DNA of 64,000 bases from Clostridia bacterium (GCA_017503785.1 JAFVSK010000011.1:29793-93792), one strand, 5' to 3'. Shown: positions 25,847 to 34,279, counted from the stretch's first letter. Notes: generated from the sequence alone by a model not told the origin. Translations and numbers: made by a program.

Positions 25847-25959
25847 TTTTCCACAAATTTCAACATTTTCTACTGTTGATATGTGGAAAACTCGGTGGAA
25901 AACTTTGAAAACTCGCTATTTCCCGCCGTTTTTATCGCTATTCACTAACATTTTCCACG
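25847..25959. promoter_or_regulatory. Cluster of four DnaA-box-like sites between mnmG and rsmA
   Basis: TTTTCCACA (25847-25855), its complement TGTGGAAAA (25882-25890), GGTGGAAAA (25894-25902) and TTTTCCACG (25951-25959) lie within 113 bp of an A/T-rich spacer. Each is one or two bases from the DnaA box TTATCCACA. TTTTTTCACAA follows at 25963. They sit between two divergent promoters and could be part of the origin, a DnaA titration site, or a DnaA-regulated promoter. Confidence 0.6.
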
Positions 25960-26003
25960 GGTTTTTTCACAATTTGGCTATTTTTAGTCCAAAAAAGCCA
26001 CTG

Positions 26004-26032
26004 TTGCAACCGCCGTCGGTTCGTGGTACAAT
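26004..26032 (+). promoter_or_regulatory. Promoter of rsmA
   Basis: -35 TTGCAA, 17 bp spacer, -10 TACAAT. Confidence 0.7.
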
Positions 26033-26060
26033 ACGGGTACAGAAGCGAAAGGAGAGCGCT

Positions 26061-26915
26061 ATGAATCTTACCGATATGTCCGTCATCCGTGAGGTGCTGA
26101 CACGGCACGGTTTTTCCTTTTCCAAAGCCTTAGGGCAGAATTTTTTAATCAATCCCTCGGTCTGCCCGCGCATGGCCGAAGCCTGCCACCCCGGTTTGGC
26201 CGATGGCAGCTTTGCCGTGCTGGAGATCGGACCGGGACTCGGCGTACTCACGCGAGAACTGTCACGCGTGGCGGCCAAGGTGATCAGCGTGGAGCTGGAC
26301 GATCGCCTATTACCGGTGTTGGAGGAGACCTTAGCGGATTGCCCTAACGTGACGGTGGTGCACGGTGACATTTTAAAGCTGGACGTTTCCGCATTGCTTC
26401 GTGAACACGCCGACGGCTTGCCGGTGGTGGTGTGTGCCAACCTGCCGTATTACATTACCTCCCCCATTCTGATGGGTCTTTTGGAAAGCCGATTACCGTT
26501 TGAATGTATTACGGTGTTAGTGCAAAAGGAAGCCGCACAGCGGTTGTGTGCCCGCCCCGGCACGCGGGAATGCGGTGCCGTAACGCTGGCGGTGCAATAT
26601 TATGCCGAAGCGGAAATTCTGTTTTCGGTATCGCGCGGCAGCTTTATGCCCGCTCCCAACGTGGACAGCAGCGTGATCCGCTTACCACTGCGACGTGAGC
26701 CTCCCTGCCAAGTAACCAGTGAGGCGCTGTTGTTCCGTTTGATCCGCGCCGCTTTCGGACAGCGGCGAAAAACACTGCCCAATTCGTTGGGAGCAGCCGG
26801 ATACGATAAACCCACCCTTCTTGCGGCTTTGGAAAAAGCAGGGATCTCCCCCACGGCTCGTGCCGAGGAATTAACCCTGCCGCAATTTGCCGCACTGGCT
26901 GATACGCTGCAATAG
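26061..26915 (+). CDS. rsmA: 16S rRNA dimethyladenosine transferase RsmA/KsgA
   Basis: A 284-residue methyltransferase that dimethylates A1518 and A1519 of 16S rRNA. Visible are KALGQNFLINPSV, SAM motif VLEIGPGLGVLTREL, and the catalytic NLPYYITSPIL. The start at 26061 follows AAAGGAG; the open frame extends far upstream through the DnaA-box region but lacks any site. It is alone on the plus strand in a minus-strand stretch. Its stop codon TAG is the first triplet of the inverted-repeat element that follows. Confidence 0.97.
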   Translation: MNLTDMSVIREVLTRHGFSFSKALGQNFLINPSVCPRMAEACHPGLADGSFAVLEIGPGLGVLTRELSRVAAKVISVELDDRLLPVLEETLADCPNVTVVHGDILKLDVSALLREHADGLPVVVCANLPYYITSPILMGLLESRLPFECITVLVQKEAAQRLCARPGTRECGAVTLAVQYYAEAEILFSVSRGSFMPAPNVDSSVIRLPLRREPPCQVTSEALLFRLIRAAFGQRRKTLPNSLGAAGYDKPTLLAALEKAGISPTARAEELTLPQFAALADTLQ

Positions 26916-27070
26916 CTGAAGGGAGTCGAACTCCTAACCGCCCATAGGACGGCTTTTCGGCATAAAGCTTGTTTCGCCGCTTGAAATACGCGCGTATTTC
27001 AAGTGAGTATAACGCTGTTGCTGTGAAAAATTGTTGTTTTGACCGATTAGGGTTCAACTCTCTTCGGCTA
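26913..27070. repeat. 158-bp foldback element with terminal inverted repeats
   Basis: The left end (26913-26940, TAGCTGAAGGGAGTCGAAC plus CTCCTAACCG) and the complement of the right end (27044-27070) match over about 28 bp with few differences. Inside lies a perfect 24 bp palindrome (26980-27003, arms CTTGAAATACGC and GCGTATTTCAAG). No clear target duplication and no coding capacity of its own. It looks like a MITE-like or REP-like repeat, or a structured RNA. Confidence 0.6.
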
Positions 27071-27072
27071 TA

Positions 27073-27106
27073 AAAAAACGCCGAACAAAACGTTCGGCGT
27101 TTTTTA
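27073..27106. terminator. Bidirectional terminator
   Basis: Stem AACGCCGAAC with its complement, loop AAAAC or so, poly-T on plus and on minus. Ends the rpmH-to-jag operon and blocks read-through from rsmA. Confidence 0.85.
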
Positions 27107-27976
27107 TTACAGATCGATGCGGCCGTACAGCGTGGCCTTGTTTTCGGTTTCCGACTGAGTACGCTCGGGGGGAGCGTAGTCTTCGGCGTTGTTCACGGGA
27201 TTGCTGCGCGGTACAAACTTGCGTACCTCGCGCACCGGACGCTCGGGCAGAGCATCCGAACGACGCTCACCGCGGTTCGGACGGTTATTTCCGCCGTTGC
27301 CGCCGCGTCCGCCACGGCGACGAGCCGGACGGCTTTCCACCGGATTATCCTCCGACGGAGCAATTACCACGTGACGGTTGGGTTCGCTGCCTACACTGTA
27401 CGAGGTAGCACCCTCCACCTTTTGTACGGCGGTATGAATGATGCGGCGCTCGTAGGGGTTCATGGGCTCCAGCGAGGTGTTGCGACCTGTTTTAGCTGCC
27501 TGAATGGCTGCCTTGCGCGCCAGACCCGACAAGGTCTTTTCACGCTTTTCACGGTAATTGCCAATGTTGATGGAAATGCGATGATAGGAACCGCCCACAC
27601 GGTTGGCGACCAGACTGGTGAGGTACTGCAGGGCATCCAGCGTGTCGCCGCGGCGACCGATGATGAAGCCCAGATCCTCGCCCTCCAGTGAAAGCGTGTA
27701 GTGACCGTCTTCTTCCTTTACGGAAACGGTAACCTGCTCCACGCCCATCTTGGCAAGAACATCCTCTAAAAACGCTACCGCAGCGGCAGCGGCATCCTTT
27801 TCGGGAAGCGTGGCACGAATTTTTGCCGGCGTTCCGCCGAACAGACCAAATGCTTTTTTCTGCGGCTCCTGCAACACTTCGACGGTAAGCTCATCGACGG
27901 CTACGTTCAGCTCGGCAGCGGCGAGTTCTACGGCCTTTTCAACCGACTCTGCCTCTTTAATAACTTCTTTCTGCAC
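27107..27976 (-). CDS. jag: RNA-binding protein Jag/KhpB (SpoIIIJ-associated)
   Basis: A 289-residue protein with an N-terminal Jag-N domain (1-50, ending in AFGLFG), a linker, a KH domain with LGFIIGRRGDTLDALQYLTS and an R3H domain with MNPYERRIIHTAV (about 170-215). A basic Gly/Arg/Asn-rich tail (about 218-245) is an unusual extension that may add RNA contacts. The start is GTG 27976 with AAAGGA 9 bases upstream. It is last in the rpmH-rnpA-yidD-yidC operon. Jag binds RNA and influences division and wall synthesis in relatives. Confidence 0.95.
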   Translation of the reverse strand: MQKEVIKEAESVEKAVELAAAELNVAVDELTVEVLQEPQKKAFGLFGGTPAKIRATLPEKDAAAAAVAFLEDVLAKMGVEQVTVSVKEEDGHYTLSLEGEDLGFIIGRRGDTLDALQYLTSLVANRVGGSYHRISINIGNYREKREKTLSGLARKAAIQAAKTGRNTSLEPMNPYERRIIHTAVQKVEGATSYSVGSEPNRHVVIAPSEDNPVESRPARRRGGRGGNGGNNRPNRGERRSDALPERPVREVRKFVPRSNPVNNAEDYAPPERTQSETENKATLYGRIDL

Positions 27977-28007
27977 GATCGTTAGTCCTTTCCTCTATTT
28001 CAACGGA

Positions 28008-29165
28008 TCATTCCGTTTTTTCGTCTGTGTTTTCAGCCTCGGCTGCCGGCTGTTCCTCGGCGGGGGCTTCCTCTACAGAAGCTTTTTCTGCCTTAGGCTT
28101 CGCTTTTCCTTTTTGGCCGGGTTTCTTTTCCTCGTTAAGCTGCTGTGCTAATTCACGCTGCTCACGGGCACGTGCCTCGGCCAGGCGTTTTTTATCTTCA
28201 GCCTTTTTCTTTTTGCGCTCTTCGTATTCCTTTTGCGCTTCTACACGAATTTTGGCGGGATTGTAGATCTGGTTCAAAATGAAGGTTTGCAGTAACGCGA
28301 TCAGGTTTGAACAGATCCAGTAGATACCCACCGCACCCGGTACCGAGAAAGCAATGAACAGCGACATGGCCGGCATCATACCGAACATCATCACGTTGGA
28401 GCAGCCCTGTGCCTGCATTTGTGCTTCGCCGCCACCCATTTTGGTATAGTGCATCGACAAAATACTGGATAACAGCGCCGTAATACCGGAGATCAGCGGA
28501 ATGAGCCACAGCGTGTTAATGCCGCCGAAGCCCTTTTCGTTCCACGGATTTTCCAACATATTTTGGCCGAAGAAGTTGAATTCGTTTTCAAATTCGACCA
28601 TTTCGTTAAAGTACTCGGTTGCTTTTGCTTCATCGTACGCATCCAGCTTCGCAATTCCTGCGATAACCGCTTCTTTATGCGTTTCCAAATTCTGCATCAT
28701 GCGCAGTTCACGGTAGTAGCTGCCGTTTGCAAACTGCTTTTCATCGACATTACCCTCGGCAACAATAGCATTCACCGAAGCATCGACTACGTCATTCGGG
28801 ATGGACGTAATATGCTTGATGGGCGAATAGATAACCGAAATAATACCGAACAGTACCAGCATCTGCACCAGCATGGGCATGCAGCCGCCGGTGGGACTGA
28901 CGCCGTGCTTTTCGTACAGCGCCATCTGCTTTTCCTGCAGTTTTTTCTGATCTTTTGCATATTTTTTTTGCAGCGCTTCCAAGCGCGGTGCCAAACGGGC
29001 ACGGTCGGCCTGACCCTTTTGCGTTTTTAACGACAACGGAAACAGCAGCAAGCGAATTAATAAAACAAACAAAAAGATTGCAATGTAATAGTTTGGAATC
29101 ACGTTATAGATAAGTTTTAACAGAAATCCCAAAGGAATTGCGATAACATCTAAAATTGCGCTCAT
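28008..29165 (-). CDS. yidC: Membrane protein insertase YidC/SpoIIIJ
   Basis: A 385-residue YidC of the Gram-positive type. Helices begin with IFLFVLLIRLLLFPLSLKTQ (the Arg is the conserved groove residue), then a cytoplasmic coiled hairpin AKDQKKLQEKQMALYEKHGV, GGCMPMLVQMLVLFGIISVIY and later helices to about residue 290. Between helices 2 and 3 is an enlarged extracytoplasmic loop (about 118-185). A long Lys/Glu/Ala-rich tail follows (310-385), as in many gut Clostridia, and may bind ribosomes. Upstream is yidD, downstream jag. Confidence 0.96.
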   Translation of the reverse strand: MSAILDVIAIPLGFLLKLIYNVIPNYYIAIFLFVLLIRLLLFPLSLKTQKGQADRARLAPRLEALQKKYAKDQKKLQEKQMALYEKHGVSPTGGCMPMLVQMLVLFGIISVIYSPIKHITSIPNDVVDASVNAIVAEGNVDEKQFANGSYYRELRMMQNLETHKEAVIAGIAKLDAYDEAKATEYFNEMVEFENEFNFFGQNMLENPWNEKGFGGINTLWLIPLISGITALLSSILSMHYTKMGGGEAQMQAQGCSNVMMFGMMPAMSLFIAFSVPGAVGIYWICSNLIALLQTFILNQIYNPAKIRVEAQKEYEERKKKKAEDKKRLAEARAREQRELAQQLNEEKKPGQKGKAKPKAEKASVEEAPAEEQPAAEAENTDEKTE

Positions 29166-29183
29166 AAAGCCCTCCCGGGTAAG

Positions 29184-29417
29184 TTATTTTTTGTTGCCTG
29201 TTTTCTTTTCCGGCACGGGATCGTATCCGTGCCCGCCCCATGGATGGCAGCGGCATAGGCGTTTGATCGTTAGCCAGCCACCATACAATACTCCGAACCG
29301 CTCGATCGCCTGGATCGCGTAAGAAGAACAAGTAGGAACGAACCGACAGGAAGGCGGAAAATGCGGAGATATGCATTTTTGATAGCCACGAATCATCCAA
29401 ATACAAACACGCTTCAT
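29184..29417 (-). CDS. yidD: Membrane protein insertion efficiency factor YidD
   Basis: A 77-residue YidD. The signature [22 protein letters not shown] is split by me as [10 protein letters not shown] and [11 protein letters not shown], followed by [19 protein letters not shown]. It supports YidC-mediated insertion. The start ATG overlaps the rnpA stop (ATGA) so translation is coupled. Confidence 0.96.
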   Translation of the reverse strand: MKRVCIWMIRGYQKCISPHFPPSCRFVPTCSSYAIQAIERFGVLYGGWLTIKRLCRCHPWGGHGYDPVPEKKTGNKK

Positions 29418-29749
29418 AACGGAAGCCCCGCTTTTTTGAGCATATCCCCTATAACGGCATGCAGCTTGGTGCTGGTGGTTTCCACCGTGGCCTTGCGTGC
29501 CACGAACACCAAGTCGTAATGCCCTTGCAAGCGCGCAGCAAAGGGACGGTATGCTTCACGGATAATGCGACGGCAACGGTTTCGCTGCACGGCACCGCCG
29601 ATTTTTTTACCGGTGGTAATGCCGATGCGCGATACCTTTTCCCGATTTTTACGCACGTACAAAATCAGCAACGGATGCACGAACGTTTTTCCGTGATAGT
29701 AGGCCGTTTTGAAATCTTTATTCAGCTTGAGCGTGTAAAGTTTTGTCAT
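29414..29749 (-). CDS. rnpA: Ribonuclease P protein component
   Basis: A 111-residue RnpA, the protein subunit of RNase P that matures tRNA 5' ends. The conserved RNA-binding helix is [13 protein letters not shown], preceded by [13 protein letters not shown]. Length is typical. It lies between rpmH and yidD. The start has GAGGTAC upstream. Confidence 0.96.
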   Translation of the reverse strand: MTKLYTLKLNKDFKTAYYHGKTFVHPLLILYVRKNREKVSRIGITTGKKIGGAVQRNRCRRIIREAYRPFAARLQGHYDLVFVARKATVETTSTKLHAVIGDMLKKAGLPL

Positions 29750-29767
29750 AGATGTACCTCATGGCTA

Positions 29768-29792
29768 TAAAAAAAAGCCGCTGGGCGGCCTT
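29768..29792 (-). terminator. Weak hairpin between rpmH and rnpA
   Basis: Stem GGCCGC/GCGGCT followed by TTTTTTTT on the minus strand. It may attenuate transcription after rpmH, giving more rpmH than rnpA mRNA, as in other bacteria. Confidence 0.55.
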
Positions 29793-29794
29793 TT

Positions 29795-29929
29795 TTAATA
29801 GGTGAGACGTTTTCTACCTTTCGCTCTGCGGCGAGCCAGCACCTTACGGCCATTGGCAGTTGCCATTCTTTTGCGGAAACCGTGTTCCATTTTGCGATGT
29901 CTTTTCTTGGGTTGATAAGTTCGAAGCAT
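29795..29929 (-). CDS. rpmH: Ribosomal protein bL34
   Basis: A 44-residue bL34: [20 protein letters not shown] followed by [19 protein letters not shown]. The start at 29929 follows AAAGGGGG. It heads the operon next to dnaA, the classical origin-flanking order. Confidence 0.98.
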   Translation of the reverse strand: MLRTYQPKKRHRKMEHGFRKRMATANGRKVLARRRAKGRKRLTY

Positions 29930-29962
29930 GGTTGTACCCCCTTTCGCCTCTTGCGAGACTTT

Positions 29963-29992
29963 ATTATATAACAGACTATCTATAAAAGTCAA
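29963..29992 (-). promoter_or_regulatory. Promoter of the rpmH operon
   Basis: Minus strand: -35 TTGACT, 18 bp spacer, -10 TATAAT. Confidence 0.7.
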
Positions 29993-30134
29993 CCCTATTT
30001 TCAGTTTTTTAAAAAACCATTGCGTTTTCTTTTATTTTATCACGGTTTAAAAGCCGTTTAAACAGCCGATTTTGCCGTTTTTAATCTATGGGTGGTTTTT
30101 AAAAACAAAAGCGCCGAAAAAATAAAAATTGGTA

Positions 30135-30163
30135 TTGTATTTACTAAATAAGTATGCTATAAT
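30135..30163 (+). promoter_or_regulatory. Promoter of dnaA
   Basis: -35 TTGTAT, 17 bp spacer, -10 TATAAT with extended TGC. The transcript leader is about 70 bases and A/T-rich. Confidence 0.75.
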
Positions 30164-30241
30164 AAATTGAATATTTATTATATCCTATATTATATTTAAT
30201 AATATATAAGAGAAGTTTGAAAATAAAAGGAGAAAAACGCT

Positions 30242-31579
30242 ATGGAAAGCATTGTGCAAGCCTGGAGCGGCGTGTTGGAATATTTGCACGCACAGCCCGA
30301 TATCAGCGATGTGGCTTACAATATGTGGATCAAATGCATTGAACCACTCGGCATTGAAGAAAATAAAGTGGTTTTGCAGGTACATACCGATTTTCAGCGC
30401 GGTATCGTGCTTGGCCAATATTCCGGTAAGATCAAAGAAGCGTTTCAACAGGTTTTGGGTATTCCGTTTGAAATTAAGGTGATCTCCGAGGAAACTCACG
30501 AGGAAAAAACCGTGGACGACCCGAATTTTCCCAGTGCCGAAAACCTGTTTGGTAAGCGTTCTTCCGATTACGAATATTCGTTTGAAAACTTTATTGTGGG
30601 TAACTCCAATAAATTTGCCCATGCTGCGGCACAGGCGGTTGCCCTAAAGCCGGCCGGTTCGTATAACCCGTTGTTTATTCACGGCGGTTCCGGTTTGGGT
30701 AAAACGCACTTATTATTTGCTATTTGCAACGAAATTAAAAAGAACGCCCCCGATACGCGCATTTTGTACACCAAGGGTGAGAATATCACCATTGAGCTGA
30801 TCGAAGCCATCAGTAAAGGCACCATGGCGGAGTTTCGTGCAAAATATCGCCAAGTCGATATTCTGTTGATTGACGATATTCAGTTTATTGCCGGTAAACA
30901 GAGTACGCAGGAGGAATTTTTCCACACGTTCGATGCATTGCATCAAGCAAACAAACAGATCGTACTTTCCTCCGACCGTCCTCCGCGTGAAATTGCCACG
31001 CTGACCGAGCGTTTGCGCAGCCGTTTTGAAATGGGCTTACTTGCCGATATTGAGCCGCCGGATCTGGAAACGCGTATTGCTATTATTAAGCGCAAGGCGC
31101 AGCTTTTAGGTATGGAGCTGCACGACGACGTGGCAGAATACGTGGCTTCTCAGCTGAAAACCAACGTTCGTCAGCTGGAAGGCGTGGTTCGCCGCATGCA
31201 GGCACAATGTATGCTGGGTGGTGAACGGCCCACCATCATTACTGCACAGGCAGCCATTCGCGATATTCGCAACGATGATCAGCCCGTGCCGATCACGGTG
31301 GAACGTATTATCACTGAGGTAGCTCGCACCATGCAGGTATCGGCCGAAGATATTCGTTCTAACAAAAAATCAGCAGCTATTTCTTCGGCCCGTCAGGTGG
31401 CGGAATACGTGGTACGGTATATCACCTCACTGCCAATGAAGGAAATCGGCCAAGAATTCGGCGGCCGCGATCATTCCAGTGTGGTATATGCCATTCAAAA
31501 GGTGGAAGACCGCATGGCCACCAATCCCAGCTTTAAGGGCTTGGTGAACGATATCATCAAAAATATTTCGGATAACTAA
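30242..31579 (+). CDS. dnaA: Chromosomal replication initiator DnaA
   Basis: A 445-residue DnaA. Domain I (1-80) is followed by a short linker, the AAA+ domain with Walker A GGSGLGKTHLL, Walker B LLIDDIQFIAGK and sensor SSDRPP, and the DNA-binding domain IV with the signature GRDHSSVVYA. Length is normal. The start follows AAAAGGAG. It opens the rightward cluster dnaA-dnaN-yaaA-recF-remB-gyrB and the spacer after it looks like oriC. Confidence 0.99.
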   Translation: MESIVQAWSGVLEYLHAQPDISDVAYNMWIKCIEPLGIEENKVVLQVHTDFQRGIVLGQYSGKIKEAFQQVLGIPFEIKVISEETHEEKTVDDPNFPSAENLFGKRSSDYEYSFENFIVGNSNKFAHAAAQAVALKPAGSYNPLFIHGGSGLGKTHLLFAICNEIKKNAPDTRILYTKGENITIELIEAISKGTMAEFRAKYRQVDILLIDDIQFIAGKQSTQEEFFHTFDALHQANKQIVLSSDRPPREIATLTERLRSRFEMGLLADIEPPDLETRIAIIKRKAQLLGMELHDDVAEYVASQLKTNVRQLEGVVRRMQAQCMLGGERPTIITAQAAIRDIRNDDQPVPITVERIITEVARTMQVSAEDIRSNKKSAAISSARQVAEYVVRYITSLPMKEIGQEFGGRDHSSVVYAIQKVEDRMATNPSFKGLVNDIIKNISDN

Positions 31580-31599
31580 GTGGAATGTCGGTGAAAAGC

Positions 31600-31781
31600 T
31601 GTGAAAAATTTAAAAATGTTTTCACATTTTTTTCACTTTCCACTCACAGCATTTCACCGCGTGTGAATAGAAAAAAACGTGTTCACAACTATCAACAAGT
31701 ATTCACATAAAAGTCACGATAGGAAAGAGGCAGTGAAACGGCTTTAATACAAGCAAAACGAAAGGTTTCCACAAATTCACA
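31600..31781. promoter_or_regulatory. Array of DnaA-box-like sites (oriC, box part)
   Basis: Sites with a TTCACA or TTCCACA core: 31600-31608 (complement of TTTTTCACA), 31618-31626 GTTTTCACA, 31662-31670 (complement of CTATTCACA), 31679-31687 GTGTTCACA, 31699-31707 GTATTCACA, 31765-31773 GTTTCCACA, 31773-31781 AAATTCACA. Each keeps the CACA end of TTATCCACA. The last two sit tandemly beside the DnaA-trio element. Confidence 0.65.
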
Positions 31782-31838
31782 GCCCCTACTACTACAACTA
31801 TAAATAGAATATATTTTATTTATAAAAAGCAATGAAAA
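31782..31838. other. Predicted unwinding element: C-rich block, DnaA-trios, A/T stretch
   Basis: After the last box comes GCCCC (31782-31786), then CTACTACTACAACTATAAATA (given as CTACTACTAC and AACTATAAATA; 31786-31806), whose complement reads as repeated 3'-GAT trios, and then an A/T-only stretch to about 31828. This is the order of box, GC block, DnaA-trio seen in the B. subtilis basal unwinding system. Confidence 0.7.
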
Positions 31839-31861
31839 CAGTATGAAAGGATGAACTGTTT

Positions 31862-32965
31862 ATGCGTATCTTATGTAACCGTCAAGCCTTGGCAGATGCT
31901 GTTAACAACGTACAGCGTGCCGTAGCTTCCAAATCGGCGCTTCCGGCCTTGGAGGGCATTTTATTGCGTGCTACTGCTTCTTCGCTTTTTTTAGCCGGCT
32001 ACGATATGGAGCTTGGTATTACCACCACCATTGAAGCGCAGGTAGACGAGCCCGGTGAGATCGTACTTACCGCAAAGCTGTTCTCGGAAATTCTGCGCCG
32101 CATGCCCGCTGATGAGATCTTAATTGAAAGTAACGAAAAAAATAATACCGTTATTCGCTGCGGTAATTCGGAATTTACCATTATGGGATTTTCGTCGGTG
32201 GATTATCCCGAGTTGCCCACCATTAATAACGGTGCAGCAATGACCATGCAGCAGAACGTGCTGAAAAGCATGATCCGTCAAACGCTGTTTGCCGTTGCTC
32301 AAACCGATACCCGTCCGGTACACACCGGTGTGCAGTTTGAAATCAACGAAAAAACGCTGCGCTTGGTAGCGGTCGACGGTTCGCGCTTGGCTATGCGTTC
32401 GGAGCCGATCAACAGTGAGGAAGAGCTGCAGTTTGTGGTGCCCGGCAAAACGTTGAATGAAGTGTTAAAGCTTCTCAATGATGAAGAAGATCCGCTGTAC
32501 GTTACGGTGGGCGCTCGTCATATTATTATGGAGATCGGCGGTTATTCCGTGTTTTCTCGCTTGCTCGATGGTGAGTTTTTGCCGTATCGCAAGGCCATTC
32601 CCGCACAATCGAGCACAACGGTGCGTTTGAACACCCGCGAAATGATCGATGCTGTTGACCGTGCTTCGCTGGTGATCAACGATCGCTTAAAGTCTCCGCT
32701 GATCTGCCGTTTTAAAGATAATCAGATCTCCTTGTCGTGTATTACGGCCTTAGGTAGCGCCAACGATACCGTGAGTGCTAAAATTGAGGGCCGCCAAGAA
32801 GAAATGGGCTTTAACAGCCGTTTCTTATTGGATGCGCTGCGTAATGCGGAAACCGATGAAATTACGATTGAATTGAGCGGTGCTCAAGGACCGATGAAGA
32901 TTTTACCCACCTCGGGTGATAATTTCTTATTCTTGGTGCTGCCGGTAAGATTGAAGCGTGTATGA
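31862..32965 (+). CDS. dnaN: DNA polymerase III beta sliding clamp
   Basis: A 367-residue beta clamp made of three similar domains. Recognisable segments are ALPALEGILLRA, FAVAQTDTRPVHTGVQFEI, and the C-terminal KILPTSGDNFLFLVLPVRL, which forms the hydrophobic protein-binding cleft. The start follows AAAGGATGA. It overlaps yaaA by 4 bases and lies just right of the predicted unwinding site. Confidence 0.98.
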   Translation: MRILCNRQALADAVNNVQRAVASKSALPALEGILLRATASSLFLAGYDMELGITTTIEAQVDEPGEIVLTAKLFSEILRRMPADEILIESNEKNNTVIRCGNSEFTIMGFSSVDYPELPTINNGAAMTMQQNVLKSMIRQTLFAVAQTDTRPVHTGVQFEINEKTLRLVAVDGSRLAMRSEPINSEEELQFVVPGKTLNEVLKLLNDEEDPLYVTVGARHIIMEIGGYSVFSRLLDGEFLPYRKAIPAQSSTTVRLNTREMIDAVDRASLVINDRLKSPLICRFKDNQISLSCITALGSANDTVSAKIEGRQEEMGFNSRFLLDALRNAETDEITIELSGAQGPMKILPTSGDNFLFLVLPVRLKRV

Positions 32966-33174
32966 TGAAACAAACGATACATACCGAATTTATTCGGTTA
33001 GATACGTTGCTGAAATTGTCCAGCTTAACACCAACGGGTGGACAAGCAAAGGAAAAAATACAGGCCGGTTTTGTGCTTGTGAATGGTGAGCAATGCACAC
33101 AGCGCGGTAAAAAGCTTCGTCCCGGCGACCATGTCACTCTCGGTAATGAAACTGTTGAAATTGTAGGGGAATAA
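32962..33174 (+). CDS. yaaA: S4-domain protein YaaA
   Basis: A 70-residue S4-like RNA-binding protein always found between dnaN and recF in Firmicutes: FIRLDTLLKLSSLTPTGGQA, then KEKIQAGFVLVNGE and KLRPGDHVTL. Starts within the dnaN stop (ATGA); ATG 32965 is an in-frame alternative. It ends 1 base before recF. It may act in ribosome assembly, but this is inferred from the family. Confidence 0.93.
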   Translation: MMKQTIHTEFIRLDTLLKLSSLTPTGGQAKEKIQAGFVLVNGEQCTQRGKKLRPGDHVTLGNETVEIVGE

Positions 33175-33175
33175 C

Positions 33176-34267
33176 ATGCAAGTTACCCGATTGACGTTTG
33201 ACCGCTTTCGTAATTTAAAAGCGGGAGAATGGGAGCCGTATAGCGGTGTTAACGTGATTTTAGGGGAAAACGCACAGGGAAAAACCAATATTTTAGAAGC
33301 ATTGTGGTTATTTACCGGCGGAAAAAGCTTTCGCGGTGCGAAAGACAGCGAGCTTGTGGCGTTTGGTGAAGAGCAAAGCTCCTTGGCAATGAATTTTATT
33401 GCTGAGGGTAGGGAGCAGAATGCAGAGATCACTATAAAATCGCGCCGTTCGGCAGTGCTGAACGGAGTAACGCAGACCTCAGCTTCAAAATTAGCAGGTG
33501 TTTTCTGTGGTATTGTGTTTTCACCCGCCCATTTATCATTGATCAAAGGAGCTCCTTTGGAACGCCGTCGATTGGTGGATGCTGCTTATTGCCAGTTACG
33601 ACCGGCATACGTGAAAACACTCACGGAATATTCTCGTGTGTTAACACAGCGAAACGCCTTGTGTAAAGCAAAAAACGTGGGTGACGCCGCCGAAGAGCTG
33701 ATGGAGCTGTGGGATCGGCAGCTGGCACAGATCGGTTGTCGTATTATTCACGCGCGCCAGCGGTATATTAAAAAAATGACACCGGTGGCACGGGAAATTT
33801 ACCACGGACTTTCTTCCGGTAAGGAAGAATTTGATTTACAGTATCGTTCCGCCGTGGATTGCGGTGAGGAAGAAACCGCTGCAGAAATTGCCGTGAAGCT
33901 GTATGCGGTGCTGCGAGAGCATCATCGCGAGGATCTGGCGGCAGGATTTACCACCGTGGGGCCGCATCGTGATGATATTGAAGTGCTGATAAACGGTCAT
34001 CCTGCACGCAGCTTTGGTTCGCAAGGGCAACAGCGAAGTGCGGTGCTTGCTATGAAGCTGGCAGAGGCCTCGTTGTTGGAAGAAGTAACGGGGGAGAAGC
34101 CCATTGCGTTATTGGATGACGTGATGAGTGAGCTGGATCTTTCGCGGCAGGAATATATTTTAAATCACATTCGTGATTGGCAGGTATTTATTACGTGCTG
34201 TGAGCCGACACCGCTGATGCGCGACGGTAAGCAGTTCAGTATGAAAAACGGGATACTTTCCACATAA
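33176..34267 (+). CDS. recF: DNA replication and repair protein RecF
   Basis: A 363-residue SMC-like ATPase loading RecA at single-strand gaps. Walker A is GENAQGKTNILEALW, the signature region SLIKGAPLERRRLVDAA, and Walker B PIALLDDVMSELD. Length is normal. Immediately follows yaaA and precedes remB. Confidence 0.98.
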   Translation: MQVTRLTFDRFRNLKAGEWEPYSGVNVILGENAQGKTNILEALWLFTGGKSFRGAKDSELVAFGEEQSSLAMNFIAEGREQNAEITIKSRRSAVLNGVTQTSASKLAGVFCGIVFSPAHLSLIKGAPLERRRLVDAAYCQLRPAYVKTLTEYSRVLTQRNALCKAKNVGDAAEELMELWDRQLAQIGCRIIHARQRYIKKMTPVAREIYHGLSSGKEEFDLQYRSAVDCGEEETAAEIAVKLYAVLREHHREDLAAGFTTVGPHRDDIEVLINGHPARSFGSQGQQRSAVLAMKLAEASLLEEVTGEKPIALLDDVMSELDLSRQEYILNHIRDWQVFITCCEPTPLMRDGKQFSMKNGILST

Positions 34268-34279
34268 GAAGGTGTCGAT

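Larger units (their letters stand above)
29930..30241. other. rpmH-dnaA divergent spacer
   Basis: 312 bp, strongly A/T-rich. It holds the rpmH promoter on the left, the dnaA promoter at 30135-30163 and a run of near-repeats CGGTTTAAAAGCCGTTTAAAC (here cut as CGGTTTAAA and CCGTTTAAAC, 30044-30064). I see no DnaA box close to TTATCCACA here and no gene. Confidence 0.6.

Noticed and set aside
26644-27057. 137-residue minus-strand open frame across the rsmA 3' end and the foldback element
   Set aside because: It overlaps the strong rsmA gene and the palindromic element, has no ribosome site and no family; probably a chance frame.
26913-27070. tRNA-like T-arm (GGAGTTCGACTCC) on the minus strand, possibly a tRNA gene or pseudo-tRNA
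   Set aside because: No matching acceptor, D or anticodon arm can be built; the same text recurs inverted at the other end, so it is a terminal repeat.
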